Shown here one piece after another: positions 48,001 to 56,485 of a stretch of DNA of 64,000 nucleotides (positions are counted from its first letter, which is position 1; each line of letters starts with the position of its first letter). Below the pieces are notes generated by a model. The model was given only the letters and a program-made list of their open reading frames with translations. It was not told the origin of the DNA and did no database searches. A program made the translations under genes and the position numbers. This DNA comes from Rhizobium sp. NRK18 (GTDB lineage: Bacteria; Pseudomonadota; Alphaproteobacteria; Rhizobiales; Rhizobiaceae), in assembly GCF_024385575.1 (NCBI RefSeq), contig NZ_JANFMV010000001.1, forward strand, positions 3,191,681 through 3,255,680, read 5' to 3'.

Positions 48001-49710
48001 GAACAGAACTTCAATGTCGCGCGGCATGTTTACCGGCGCGTCAAGAAGTGTCGTTAGGCCCGTCGCCAATTTCTCAATATCTGAGATCTTGGTTGGGGCG
48101 ATAGTTCCAACCGCATTCGCAATCTTGCTGCTGTCTGAAAGCAAATTTTCAATGGCGACTGCAACCGTTTTTACTTCCGCTTCAAGACGCGCAAGATCTG
48201 TAGGCTGGAGTTGCAGTGCCCTGACGCCGTTGAAAGGATGCCGCCCTGGCGCCCCCGCCTCCAATTGCGCTTGGGCGAGTTTGCCAAGCGCTTGTCGTCC
48301 CCTTTCGCGATCCACCGACCCAAGTTTTTCGAGCCCCTGCAGAGGTATAGACGGGGGACGCACGCCAGCGTTCATGAAGTGGATGATCTCTGCAAGTGCA
48401 CCGAAAGCTGTGTCACCAAACGTGTTCACTGGTGAGTGGAGTAAGTCAGCCAATGCATTCAGTTCGTCGCGAACCTCATGAAGACGGTTCGGACTTGACA
48501 CTCTGGCACCCCCGTGACCGGCTTTCGAAAGCGTGCGCCCTAGTTCCTGAACGACTGCCTTCTTATTTGCAGTTCTGGAATGCAATTCAAGACAGATATC
48601 CCGTAGCCCGCAGTTCACTAGACGGTTGTGAACCACGGATAGTGCCGCCATTTTCTCGGCCACGAACAGAACCGTCTTCCCATCATGCGCTGCGGCAGCA
48701 AGAATATTGGTAATCGTTTGAGATTTCCCAGTGCCTGGTGGGCCCTGCACGACGAGATCGGCACCGCGTCGGACCTCCTCGATGACCTTTGTCTGCGAGG
48801 CGTCGGCGTCGACGACTTGGATGATGTCCGCAGGGCTCAGCAGTTTATCCAGCTTCGCCCCGTCCGGAAAAGTTGGCTCCTCGTGCTCGAAGCCGTTCAA
48901 AAGCAGTCCATTGAGCAGTTTATGCTTTTCGAAAGCATCCCCTGGCCAGTTTTCCAGGTCAAGGTCGTGATGCATGAGCAACTTGGCAAAGGAAAAGAAA
49001 CCAAGTTGCATGCCATCTCGGTCAACCGACCAAGCCAGCTGACCAGAGACCGCCTCTTGAACACTATCGAAATAGCCCGAGGGCAGCCACTCCTCGGTTT
49101 CCTCAATCTCTGGCAGCAGAATGCCAAAGTCTTGTCGTAGCCGCTCCTTCAAAGGCAGGTTCGTCGAGATTTCATCATCTCGCACCCTGAGATCATAGGA
49201 TGAGGTCCGCTCATTGCGCACAAACTCGACCGGCAGCAAAATTAGAGGAGCCTCTCGATAGATCTCAGAAGACGGGCTTTCCTTCCATCTCAAAAATCCA
49301 AGCGCCAGGAACAGGATATTCAGCCCTTGCTCCTCTTCCGCTGTCCGGGCATCCTTCGCCATCCGAAGAAGCCTCCGTGCAAGGCCTTCTGGTCCAAGCG
49401 GAGTTTCCAAAACATCGTCGCGAAGGCGATCATCATCGACCGCATCATCGGGCACATACTCCGCAAGGTGCAGCCCATCATTCTCTTCAGACGACACCCG
49501 GTCCTTGCCCATGGCCTTGAAACGCATGCGCCGACCGCCGGTCTTGAGTATCCGATAGACCTCATCCGACTGCTCGTTGACGATATTGAGACTATTAGAC
49601 CGGGTGTTCGCTCGGTTGACATGGACAAGGCGATTGCGTGTCCCGGTGTCTAGGAGCTTGCGCCTTGCATTGGCGAGAACATTTAGAAGGGACGAGTTTT
49701 CGATGGGCAT
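45001..49710 (-). CDS. DUF4011-type SF1 helicase with Vsr-like nuclease (Hhe-like defence protein)
   Basis: A single giant protein of 1569 residues. It has a DUF4011-like N-terminal part with LLNVLANARRKLLDTGTRNR. The SF1 helicase core is split: Walker A QGPPGTGKSQTITN at about residue 325, then after a long helical insertion Walker B LLVIDEASQVRPEDSFG, VVVVGDQKQLPPTSFF, SWHYRSRDPSLI and NVQGDERDVIMISVGYG. The C-terminal Vsr/DUF559-like nuclease follows (FRIDIGVRHPE, AVECDGAAYHSALWARERDR, GLGWRFHRIWSTDW), then a DUF3320-like tail (EGPIHAEEVARRIAAAFGKS). The order matches the DUF4011-helicase-Vsr architecture reported for the antiphage system Hhe. The ATG at 49710 is chosen over the TTG at 49740. 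Function as phage defence is by family analogy. Confidence 0.9.
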   Translation of the reverse strand: MPIENSSLLNVLANARRKLLDTGTRNRLVHVNRANTRSNSLNIVNEQSDEVYRILKTGGRRMRFKAMGKDRVSSEENDGLHLAEYVPDDAVDDDRLRDDVLETPLGPEGLARRLLRMAKDARTAEEEQGLNILFLALGFLRWKESPSSEIYREAPLILLPVEFVRNERTSSYDLRVRDDEISTNLPLKERLRQDFGILLPEIEETEEWLPSGYFDSVQEAVSGQLAWSVDRDGMQLGFFSFAKLLMHHDLDLENWPGDAFEKHKLLNGLLLNGFEHEEPTFPDGAKLDKLLSPADIIQVVDADASQTKVIEEVRRGADLVVQGPPGTGKSQTITNILAAAAHDGKTVLFVAEKMAALSVVHNRLVNCGLRDICLELHSRTANKKAVVQELGRTLSKAGHGGARVSSPNRLHEVRDELNALADLLHSPVNTFGDTAFGALAEIIHFMNAGVRPPSIPLQGLEKLGSVDRERGRQALGKLAQAQLEAGAPGRHPFNGVRALQLQPTDLARLEAEVKTVAVAIENLLSDSSKIANAVGTIAPTKISDIEKLATGLTTLLDAPVNMPRDIEVLFDLAEDPRLQEALNTGSLWQTAYQAAEQTFSAAAWTAECSSIRRSLVAGKASIWQRWFGSYRRASAELSSLLSSPLPQQPEERIQLVDILIDVQQKRALLASEEAWLSAKLKEHWRGEKTDFREVSSLCEWLAAIQKAGAFQEASQLTRALSVLGDPVDIGARLQSQVSSVRPSLATICARLQLDLRLVGFEEEIDVLELSSFSSHLLRIANDIPAYSSWVGLCRAIENASVAGAKAVVDKLLQGQLTPTEATNEYMFACAEARWTEARRRYPAIEKLRDLDRHALVDEFAQLERDRISDCRKLVRLEHSNRVPRGTIGEMGIIRGEVGRKKGHKPIRWLMKNAGSMVQRIKPIMLMSPISVAQYLPAGVVEFDLLVIDEASQVRPEDSFGCIARAKQVVVVGDQKQLPPTSFFDRMVDDAETDVDEDEGTPAYAADMESILTLCEARGIKRRMLSWHYRSRDPSLIRVSNAEFYEDELILPPSPLQLDDNYGLKLKRVAGVYAPKNSGLGRAGTNRIEAEEIATAVAQHARSCPQLSLGVVAFSKAQSDMITEVIENRRRADGTLDRFLLAGGAEDFFVKNIENVQGDERDVIMISVGYGPQVAGGRLTSMAFGPINGEGGGRRLNVLFSRARTRCEVFISFDPADIDPSRSSRDGLRVLKRFLDFAKTGIMDEKAATGLGADSPFEEDVAAVIRSLGYEADPQVGSSGFRIDIGVRHPERPAQYILAVECDGAAYHSALWARERDRLRQEVLEGLGWRFHRIWSTDWFHDRQREVQRLRETLAKAREALDASAKFEAPGAQVESPDDFSVEAGGGIQEISLDHLVLAGTPYRKAEPIANFNGEPHEAPIGYLAKLVTQIIEIEGPIHAEEVARRIAAAFGKSRTGNRIQEVANKAINYALRQGSDLRRQEQFLFTLQQQDDIPIRDRSNVEGALLKAEYLPPMEITTAAELIVKESGEMSREDLTRAVANLLGYQRLGPELARAIGQALEDAELGSEL

Positions 49711-49902
49711 GCTGATTCCAAATGCTTGTTTCTTACTCAATCAGTGAGAAAGTGCTTTGCAAGTTATCACCCAGAAGACGTATCAATTTCCATGAAAAAT
49801 TTCGGATTTTCACGTCGATCGAAATTGCTTTCATTGGTGATCCATAATGACGGCAGAACCATTACCGCGCGCAGTCTGATTTCCTACTAGCCAACTCTAG
49901 TC

Positions 49903-50646
49903 TTAAGTCGACGCCTCCACCTTCTCCCACCCCAGCAAGTGCTCGTTCTTGTCGAGCCAGGCCTTGCGCTCCTGCCAGTCCGGCAGCACCTTCCCCACAA
50001 GGTCCCAGAACTCAGGCTCGTGGTTGCGGTGCTTCAGGTGGCACATCTCGTGGACCACGGCGTATTCCAGCACTGGCTTCGGTGAGAAAATCAGGTGCCA
50101 GTTGAGATTGATCTGTCGGTCCTGGCCGCAGCTGCCCCACATGTGCTTCTGGTCCTTGATCTGCACGCCGCGGGGCTTGAGCCCATGGCGCTCGCCATAC
50201 CGGCGGACGAAGTCGCGGGCGTCGTCACGCACGCGGCGCTTCAGCCAGAGCCGGAGAGCGCTCTCGATAATGCTGTCGGATGACTCGGGGGCCAAATTGG
50301 CAGGCTTGCGGATCTGGAAGCCGTTGCGGAAGTTGACCTCGACCAGGGAGCCATCGAAGGGTTCTATGGTGAGTCTGGTCATACGCCCACGATAGGGGAT
50401 CTTGGCGCCGGTCACGAACTGGTAGACGCGCGTCTGTGCCCTGGCGCGTTCTGCCATGTGCTGCACAGTCTCGATGATCCAGGCGCGCCTGCGGTCTAGC
50501 ACGGCGCTGATCTGATCGTCTGTGGCAGCCTCCGGCACCAAGAGCTCGAAGGATTTCGGCGTGACGCTGAGGCTCGCCTTGCGGGCCCTGGGCGATCGCC
50601 TCAGCGTGTATTCGATCTCTTGGGCGCCGATGCGATAGACGGCCAT
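49903..50646 (-). CDS. YgjP/SprT-like zinc metallopeptidase (DUF45)
   Basis: A 247-residue protein with the M48/DUF45-type zinc motif HEMCHLKHRNHEPEFW (about residues 203-218; two His and a catalytic Glu) and the preceding RYGERHGLKPRGVQIKDQKH then MWGSCGQDRQINLNW. This YgjP/WLM-type family is often coded inside type I restriction operons. The start ATG lies 2 bp after the hsdR stop codon, so it is the last gene of hsdM-hsdS-hsdR-peptidase. Its role in restriction is unknown. Confidence 0.9.
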   Translation of the reverse strand: MAVYRIGAQEIEYTLRRSPRARKASLSVTPKSFELLVPEAATDDQISAVLDRRRAWIIETVQHMAERARAQTRVYQFVTGAKIPYRGRMTRLTIEPFDGSLVEVNFRNGFQIRKPANLAPESSDSIIESALRLWLKRRVRDDARDFVRRYGERHGLKPRGVQIKDQKHMWGSCGQDRQINLNWHLIFSPKPVLEYAVVHEMCHLKHRNHEPEFWDLVGKVLPDWQERKAWLDKNEHLLGWEKVEAST

Positions 50647-50647
50647 G

Positions 50648-53600
50648 TCACTGCCCTGCGAAATGTTTGAGCGCGTAGGCCTCGACCTCTTCCGGGATTT
50701 CCCTGAATTGCGTCAGCCCTGCCAGATGCGCCATGGAGCGCACCTGCTGGCGCAGGCTTTTGCGCAGGCCATCCTTCTCCCACCAACCGTTGGGAGCGGT
50801 CACCGGATCGGTGTAGAGACCTTCCAGCCGGACCGCCAAATCCTCGCCCTCAGGGCCAGCCGCGAAGCCGTTGAGGATCTGCAGAATACCGTAGGCGCCG
50901 GGAGTAAGGCCTGCTTCAACATGGGCCGCATCCTCGGCCGTGATGTCCTTCGCCAGCTCCTCGGCCGCCTTCAGCTTCTCGCCCCAAGAGAGCTGCGCGC
51001 TTTCCAGCTTTTCCAAGAGCTGCCGTAGCCGCTCCGAGAACTTGCCATACTGATGCGGGCTGTCGTTGATCCGTTCGGTGACGGTCTTGCGCAGCTCCGT
51101 CGTCTTGCGGATCGCTGCCGTCATCAGGTCTTCCTCGGTCTTGCCCTCAGGATCGAAATCCTCCCAGAACTCCGGGTCAGTGATGTGGCGCAGCTTAACG
51201 GTGACGCTTAGACCCGTCGCCTCCAGATGCTTCTCCAGCATCTCGCGGATCTTCTCGCTGTAGTTCATCTGGTCGAAGGCCTGGCGCTTTTCAAAGTGCT
51301 GCGTGCCATAAAGCAGGAAGTTGGCGACCCATTTCAGGTCTGCGGTGAATTCGAGAACGCTTGGGTCCGGGCTCAGCGTCTCGTAGATCGCGATGAAGCT
51401 GCGGGCCTTCGCCTTGAAGTCGAACCATTTGTCTTCCGTGCCGAGCAGCTTCACGAAGGTATCATACTCGGCCTTCAGCGCGTCCTTGTCGCTTGCCTTG
51501 CGTTTCAGCGGCTTCATCAGCGCGGCGACGGCGGAGTGCGCGGCCCGCAGCTGGTTGCGCAGATCGTCCAGGTCGCGCATGGCGTTCTTCACGTCATCGG
51601 CTCGGTAGGAGGAAAGCGCTGCCTCCAGATGACCGGAAACGCCGATATAGTCGACGATCAAGCCGTTGCGCTTCTTCGCGTCGGAAACGCGGTTGGTGCG
51701 GGCGATCGCCTGCAGCAGGCCGTGCTCCTTCAACGGCTTGTCGAGATACATGACGCTTTCGATCGGGCAGTCGAAGCCAGTCAGCAGCTTGTCGCAAACG
51801 ATCAGGAATTGCGGATCGTCGCCCTTGCGGCCAAAAGCCTTCTTCGCCAGCTTTTCCGCCTCGGCATCCAGGTAATGCGCTTTCAATTCGGTGCGGATCG
51901 CCTGCTTGTGGGCATCCTCGCTCGGTTTGCCGTCCTCCTGGTTGATCGAATAGACGCAGGCGGACATGGCATCTGCGCGGGCCAGCGCCTCGGCGGGCTC
52001 CATGCCCTCGGCCTTCAGATCTTCGGCAATGACCTTGGTCAGCGCCTGCTTGTAGAGGATCACCGCCTCGCGATCGATGGCGACGATCTGCGCCTTGAAG
52101 CCATCAGGCAGAGCATACTGCTTGAAATGCGTCCAGATGTCGTAAGCGATCAATGCGATGCGGCGTGGATGCTTGACTAGATCCTCGATCTGCACCCCGC
52201 GCTTCTTGATCTCGTTGAGCTTGTCGTCGTCCAGTTCGGCAAACCAGGTGTCGAACAGAATGTCGATCTTCGCCTCGTCGATATGCCAGTCGGTCTTGCG
52301 ACCGGTATAATAGATCGGCACCGTCGCGCCGTCGGCCACGGCGTCATCGATGCCGTATTTGTCGAGATAGCCTTCGCCTGGCACACCGAAGTTTTCGTAT
52401 GTGTTCTTGTCGTCCTTCTTCACCGGCGTGCCGGTAAAACCGAAGAAGCGGGCGTTGGGCAGCGTTGCGCGCAGATAGGCACCGAGATCCTTTTCCTGGG
52501 TGCGGTGGGCCTCGTCCACCATGACGATCCAGTTTTCCGAGTTGGCAATCGCCTCGTTCGAGCCCTGAAACTTGAAGATAGTGGAAAGCGCCGTGTGCCC
52601 ATCCTTACCGCTGCGGATCAGCGCGTGCAAATCTTTGATGCTCTCGATCGCGGTCGGGTTCGGCAGGCCGCAGGCGACGAATGTCCCGCTGATCTGGCTG
52701 TGCAGGTCCACCCGGTCCGTCAGCACCAGAATATTCGGATTGGTGAGCCGCTCGGACTGGATTGTCCGGTGCGTCTTCAGCTTCAGCGCGGCAAAGACCA
52801 TGGTCAGCGATTTGCCGCTGCCCTGCGTATGCCAGATCAGCCCCTGCCGGTGCTTGCCCTCGATCACGCGCTCGACGATGCGGTTGACGGCGCGGAACTG
52901 CTGGTAGCGGCAGATCTTCTTGATTGTGCCAGTCTCGGTCTTTTCGAACACGACGTAGTGCGCGATCAGGTCCAGCAGGCGGCGCGGCTCCAGCAGGCAC
53001 CAGAGACCCTTGGCGAGCGTGTCGGGAAAATCGGCCTCCGCCTTCGGCCAGGGATCGCGCCACTCGCCAAAATATTTCGAACCGGAGCCGGTCGCGCCGT
53101 AGAGCACCAGGGCACCGTCGGTGACAATGTTGAAGACATTGGAAAAGAACAGGCGTGGAATGTCCCGCTCATATTGCCTGATCTGCTCGAAGGCCTCGCC
53201 AGTCTTGTCCTTCACGTTCAGCGGGCTTTTCGCCTCGATCACGACCAGCGGAATGCCGTTCACATAGACCACGACATCGGGCTTGCGCGTGTTTTCAGCC
53301 TTCACCCTGAGCTGATGCGTAACGGAAAACCGGTTGTTGCCGAGGTCGAGAAAATCGATCACCCGCAGCGTCTGGCGCGTTTCCTGGCCGCTCACCTTAC
53401 GGGCATAATCGCCGCGCAGCAGCTTCAGCCAGGCCTCGTTGTCGCTGATCGCCGCAAGCTCGGCATAGGCAGCCTCGGCAGAAGCGCGGTCGATCCCGTT
53501 GATGCGCATCAGCGCCTCAATCAGATGCGGGCGAAACAGAACCTGGTTCTCGCCCTCGCGCAGTGAGGCATGGTCCGCCGGCGCCACGAAGCCATAACCC

Positions 53601-53662
53601 ATTGCCTGGAGATGCTGGATCGTCGGGCGCTCGGCAAAATGCCATTCGGGGTCTTGGCTCAT
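50648..53662 (-). CDS. hsdR: Type I restriction enzyme, R subunit
   Basis: Restriction and translocation subunit of 1004 residues. The N-terminal PD-(D/E)XK nuclease shows Asp129 (RKPDVVVY) and Glu143-x-Lys145 (VVIEAKSP). Helicase motifs: Walker A IWHTQGSGKSLTMVF at about residue 290, DEAH as MVDEAHRTQEKD, FFGFTGTPVKKDD, and DKLLTGFDCPIES. The C-terminal region from about 800 is helical and binds the methylase core. It resembles the EcoR124 class. It overlaps nothing and lies 7 bp after hsdS. Confidence 0.96.
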   Translation of the reverse strand: MSQDPEWHFAERPTIQHLQAMGYGFVAPADHASLREGENQVLFRPHLIEALMRINGIDRASAEAAYAELAAISDNEAWLKLLRGDYARKVSGQETRQTLRVIDFLDLGNNRFSVTHQLRVKAENTRKPDVVVYVNGIPLVVIEAKSPLNVKDKTGEAFEQIRQYERDIPRLFFSNVFNIVTDGALVLYGATGSGSKYFGEWRDPWPKAEADFPDTLAKGLWCLLEPRRLLDLIAHYVVFEKTETGTIKKICRYQQFRAVNRIVERVIEGKHRQGLIWHTQGSGKSLTMVFAALKLKTHRTIQSERLTNPNILVLTDRVDLHSQISGTFVACGLPNPTAIESIKDLHALIRSGKDGHTALSTIFKFQGSNEAIANSENWIVMVDEAHRTQEKDLGAYLRATLPNARFFGFTGTPVKKDDKNTYENFGVPGEGYLDKYGIDDAVADGATVPIYYTGRKTDWHIDEAKIDILFDTWFAELDDDKLNEIKKRGVQIEDLVKHPRRIALIAYDIWTHFKQYALPDGFKAQIVAIDREAVILYKQALTKVIAEDLKAEGMEPAEALARADAMSACVYSINQEDGKPSEDAHKQAIRTELKAHYLDAEAEKLAKKAFGRKGDDPQFLIVCDKLLTGFDCPIESVMYLDKPLKEHGLLQAIARTNRVSDAKKRNGLIVDYIGVSGHLEAALSSYRADDVKNAMRDLDDLRNQLRAAHSAVAALMKPLKRKASDKDALKAEYDTFVKLLGTEDKWFDFKAKARSFIAIYETLSPDPSVLEFTADLKWVANFLLYGTQHFEKRQAFDQMNYSEKIREMLEKHLEATGLSVTVKLRHITDPEFWEDFDPEGKTEEDLMTAAIRKTTELRKTVTERINDSPHQYGKFSERLRQLLEKLESAQLSWGEKLKAAEELAKDITAEDAAHVEAGLTPGAYGILQILNGFAAGPEGEDLAVRLEGLYTDPVTAPNGWWEKDGLRKSLRQQVRSMAHLAGLTQFREIPEEVEAYALKHFAGQ

Positions 53663-53669
53663 AGGGCGT

Positions 53670-54878
53670 TTACTCCGCAGCCATGGGCAGAGCGTCGGTG
53701 ACGCGCTTGCGACCGGTGAGGAGGTCGGACATCAGGGTGGATTTGAGTTGCTCAAGCACCGTCAGTTCCGCACGCTGGTTCTTTTCAGTCTCATGCAAGT
53801 CTTTTGCCTGCGCAGCGATCGACACTTGTTCCTCCTGTGGAGGCACAGGAACAACAAGTTTACGCAATATATCAAGCGTCAATTGTGGCTGGGCGCTGCC
53901 AAATACCCGCCGTTTGAGTTGATCATCGACCAGTTGCGAGGCGGTCAGAGCAAACAGGAACTCTGGAAGTATGTCAGAGCCCGTCGAGCGCATAACAGCC
54001 ATTCCAGAGTTTATCCGCACGCAGTCGAACGCGATGTTCGGACCGTAGAATGCGAAATTGCCTATGGTTCCTCTCGTCGTGACGACAATGTCAGAGCGCT
54101 GAAGCAGACCGTTGCGAAGTTTCCGGTGCTTCTCCTCGGAGATAAATTGGCACTCCTCAAAAACAAACCCTGATCTGGTTACATTTTTTGCGCTCAGGAA
54201 GAGGCAATAGCCATCATCTTGGTAGTCTTCGGCTTTAGGATATTCCTTGCCTCTGTCACCATCGACGATGGTGACGGAGGCATCGCCCAAGGTTGCTACC
54301 TCCCACCCCTCCGGGATCTCCCCGATCTCCGTCTGCTTGAACCGCGTATGGCCGATGCCTTTGGTGAGCAGGCGTTCCAGCACACCCTGCTTGACCTTTC
54401 TGGTCTGCTCGATCACCGCCCGCGTTGCCGCAATGGCCTCATCTACGCTGAACAGGATTTCGGCAATGCGACGTTGTTCGTGGAGCGGGGGGACAAAAAC
54501 TTGCTCTTTGGCGGCCTTGTCGCGATTAAGTCCTGGGACGCCTGTTGCCTCGTTAAGGCGCTCCAGAGATGCGAATTTCAGAAGATAGGTTAGCCACTGC
54601 CAATCGCTGTTTTCTCTCTGCACCACAAAGTAAGTTGTATCGATAGGCCAGAAGCCGCCCTCGACATAAAAGACGCCTCCAAGTGAGCCCTTGCGGGAAA
54701 TCACAATGCTAGGCCCGGCAGCTACCGCTTTATCGTGATATCCGACAATGCCGCTTGACCCGAAGACCGGAACTGCTCCTTCCCTGCGCTCCGCACCAGC
54801 GAGGGCTTTGCCATATTCGAGTTTAACTAGGTCTCCAAGTTCAGACCGCCGCCATCCCTCCGGCATTTCACGCGACAT
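53670..54878 (-). CDS. hsdS: Type I restriction enzyme, S subunit
   Basis: Specificity subunit that recognises a bipartite DNA target, 402 residues. Two target-recognition domains are seen, each starting with a conserved entry (MPEGWRRSELGDLVKLEYG near residue 5 and EIPEGWEVATLGDASVTIVD near 190), each followed by a conserved spacer helix (EQRRIAEILFSVDEAIAATR and EQVSIAAQAKDLHETEKNQR). The recognition sequence cannot be predicted. The start ATG at 54878 has GGGAG 7 bp upstream and overlaps the hsdM end by 11 bp. Confidence 0.95.
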   Translation of the reverse strand: MSREMPEGWRRSELGDLVKLEYGKALAGAERREGAVPVFGSSGIVGYHDKAVAAGPSIVISRKGSLGGVFYVEGGFWPIDTTYFVVQRENSDWQWLTYLLKFASLERLNEATGVPGLNRDKAAKEQVFVPPLHEQRRIAEILFSVDEAIAATRAVIEQTRKVKQGVLERLLTKGIGHTRFKQTEIGEIPEGWEVATLGDASVTIVDGDRGKEYPKAEDYQDDGYCLFLSAKNVTRSGFVFEECQFISEEKHRKLRNGLLQRSDIVVTTRGTIGNFAFYGPNIAFDCVRINSGMAVMRSTGSDILPEFLFALTASQLVDDQLKRRVFGSAQPQLTLDILRKLVVPVPPQEEQVSIAAQAKDLHETEKNQRAELTVLEQLKSTLMSDLLTGRKRVTDALPMAAE

Positions 54879-56358
54879 AACCAAGCTCCCGCAGAAAGGC
54901 CATCATGCGGGCTTCTGCTGCATCCCGCTCGGCCTGAAGCTCGACGAGTTTTTCTACTTCCGCCGCGACATCGACCTCCTCGGCCTCTTCGCCCAGATGC
55001 ACATATCGGCTGATATTCAGGTTGAAATCATTCGCCTCGATTTCGCTTGATGGCACCACCCGCGCCAGCCGCTCGGCATCGGCAAAGTCGCCATAGGCCT
55101 TGGCCAGCGTGGCAACATTGGCCTCCGACAGATGGTTCTGCGCCTTGCCTTCGACGACATGCTCGGCGCCGTTGACGATCAGGATCTGGCCCTTGCGGGC
55201 CGCCGGCTTTTGTTTGCGTAGGATCAAAATACAGGCCGGAATGCCCGCGCCGTAAAACAGATTGGGCGCCAGGCCAATGACGGCCTCGATCAAATCATCC
55301 TTGATCAGCCCCTCGCGGATCTTGCCTTCCGCACCGCCGCGAAACAGCACGCCATGCGGCAGCACCACGCCGCAGACGCCGTCTTCCTTCAGGCTCGCCA
55401 CCATATGCTGCACGAAGGCGAGGTCGCCATAGGATTTCGGCGGGCAGCCATAGCGGTCGCGACCATAGGCATCGCCCTTCGACCAGACATCATGCCCCCA
55501 GCTTTTCAATGAGAATGGAGGGTTGGCCAGCACCCGGTCGAAGGTGCGGATGGCCTTCACGCTGTCGCCTGTCAGGTGCTTCGGCTCCAGCAACGTATCG
55601 CCGCGCGCCACCTGTGCGTCGTCGATATCATGCAGGAAGAGATTCATTTGGCAGATGGCCCAGGTGTTGAGGTTCCGCTCCTGGCCGAACAGCGACAGGC
55701 TTTTCGGGTTCTTGCCCTGCCGCTCCAGATGATGCACGGCCTCCAGAAGCATGCCGCCCGACCCGCAGGTGGGGTCATAGATCGACATGCCTTCTTCCGG
55801 CTTTAGGCACTCGACGATCAGCCGCACGACCATCTTCGGCGTATAGAACTCGCCACCCTTCTTGCCGGCATCATCGGCAAACTGCGCGATCAGATATTCG
55901 TAGGCCTGGCCCAGCACATCCGGCTCGACATCGGAATTGCGCAGCCGATAGGTCTCGAAATGCTGCAGCAGCTTTTCCAGCATGGCATCCGGAAAGCGCT
56001 CCTTGTTGTTGAAGTCGACATCCTGGAAGACGCCGCGCAGCTTCATGTTCGCGTCTTCAATGGCGCGGAACGCAGCGTTCAGATGCGTGCCGATATCGGT
56101 CGTGTGCTTGCGCACATCCTTCCAGAAATGGCCCTTGGGAATATCGAAGCGGTGCTCGTCCGGATCAGCGGCAAGATCGGCGTCATGATAGCGCGCCAGC
56201 CGCTCCTCATACTCCTCCTCCCAGACGTCCGAGAGGCGCTTGAAGAACAGAAGGCCAAAAATGTAGTGCTTGTAATCGCCGGAATCGATCGATCCCCGCA
56301 GGATATCCGCCGCCCGCCAGAGATGGTTCTCCAGCTGCGAAAGGGTGAGTGTGCTCAC
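54868..56358 (-). CDS. hsdM: Type I restriction enzyme, M subunit
   Basis: N6-adenine methyltransferase of 496 residues. N-terminal helical domain STLTLSQLENHLWRAADILR, SAM motif YDPTCGSGGMLLEAVHHLER, and catalytic NPPF motif VLANPPFSLKSWG. A helical C-terminal tail begins about residue 420 (SEANVATLAKAYGDFADAER). The GTG at 56358 has GGGGGAA upstream at 8 bp and is preferred over the frame opening at 56391. It is the first gene of the operon, with the promoter partly replaced by or containing the 34-bp repeat at 56,397. Confidence 0.96.
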   Translation of the reverse strand: MSTLTLSQLENHLWRAADILRGSIDSGDYKHYIFGLLFFKRLSDVWEEEYEERLARYHDADLAADPDEHRFDIPKGHFWKDVRKHTTDIGTHLNAAFRAIEDANMKLRGVFQDVDFNNKERFPDAMLEKLLQHFETYRLRNSDVEPDVLGQAYEYLIAQFADDAGKKGGEFYTPKMVVRLIVECLKPEEGMSIYDPTCGSGGMLLEAVHHLERQGKNPKSLSLFGQERNLNTWAICQMNLFLHDIDDAQVARGDTLLEPKHLTGDSVKAIRTFDRVLANPPFSLKSWGHDVWSKGDAYGRDRYGCPPKSYGDLAFVQHMVASLKEDGVCGVVLPHGVLFRGGAEGKIREGLIKDDLIEAVIGLAPNLFYGAGIPACILILRKQKPAARKGQILIVNGAEHVVEGKAQNHLSEANVATLAKAYGDFADAERLARVVPSSEIEANDFNLNISRYVHLGEEAEEVDVAAEVEKLVELQAERDAAEARMMAFLRELGYVA

Positions 56359-56396
56359 GATGTGCGTTCCCCCGTCATGCTTTGCGCCCACAATAG

Positions 56397-56430
56397 CAAA
56401 TCGGAGCGCCAGGGCAATTTAGCTGGACAT
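56397..56430. repeat. 34-bp direct repeat, left copy
   Basis: Starts CAAATCGGAGCGCC and ends TTTAGCTGGACAT. An almost identical copy lies at 61614-61647 in the same orientation, with one mismatch (G56403 versus A61620). It sits 39 bp upstream of the hsdM start codon. The reverse complement begins ATGTCCAGCTAAATTGCC, so an insertion-sequence terminal repeat starting TGTCCAGC is a possible source. Confidence 0.85.
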
Positions 56431-56485
56431 CTATAGAGCGTCCAATAGAAGTCGACTCCAATCATTCGTCGCTGGAGGATTCCAC

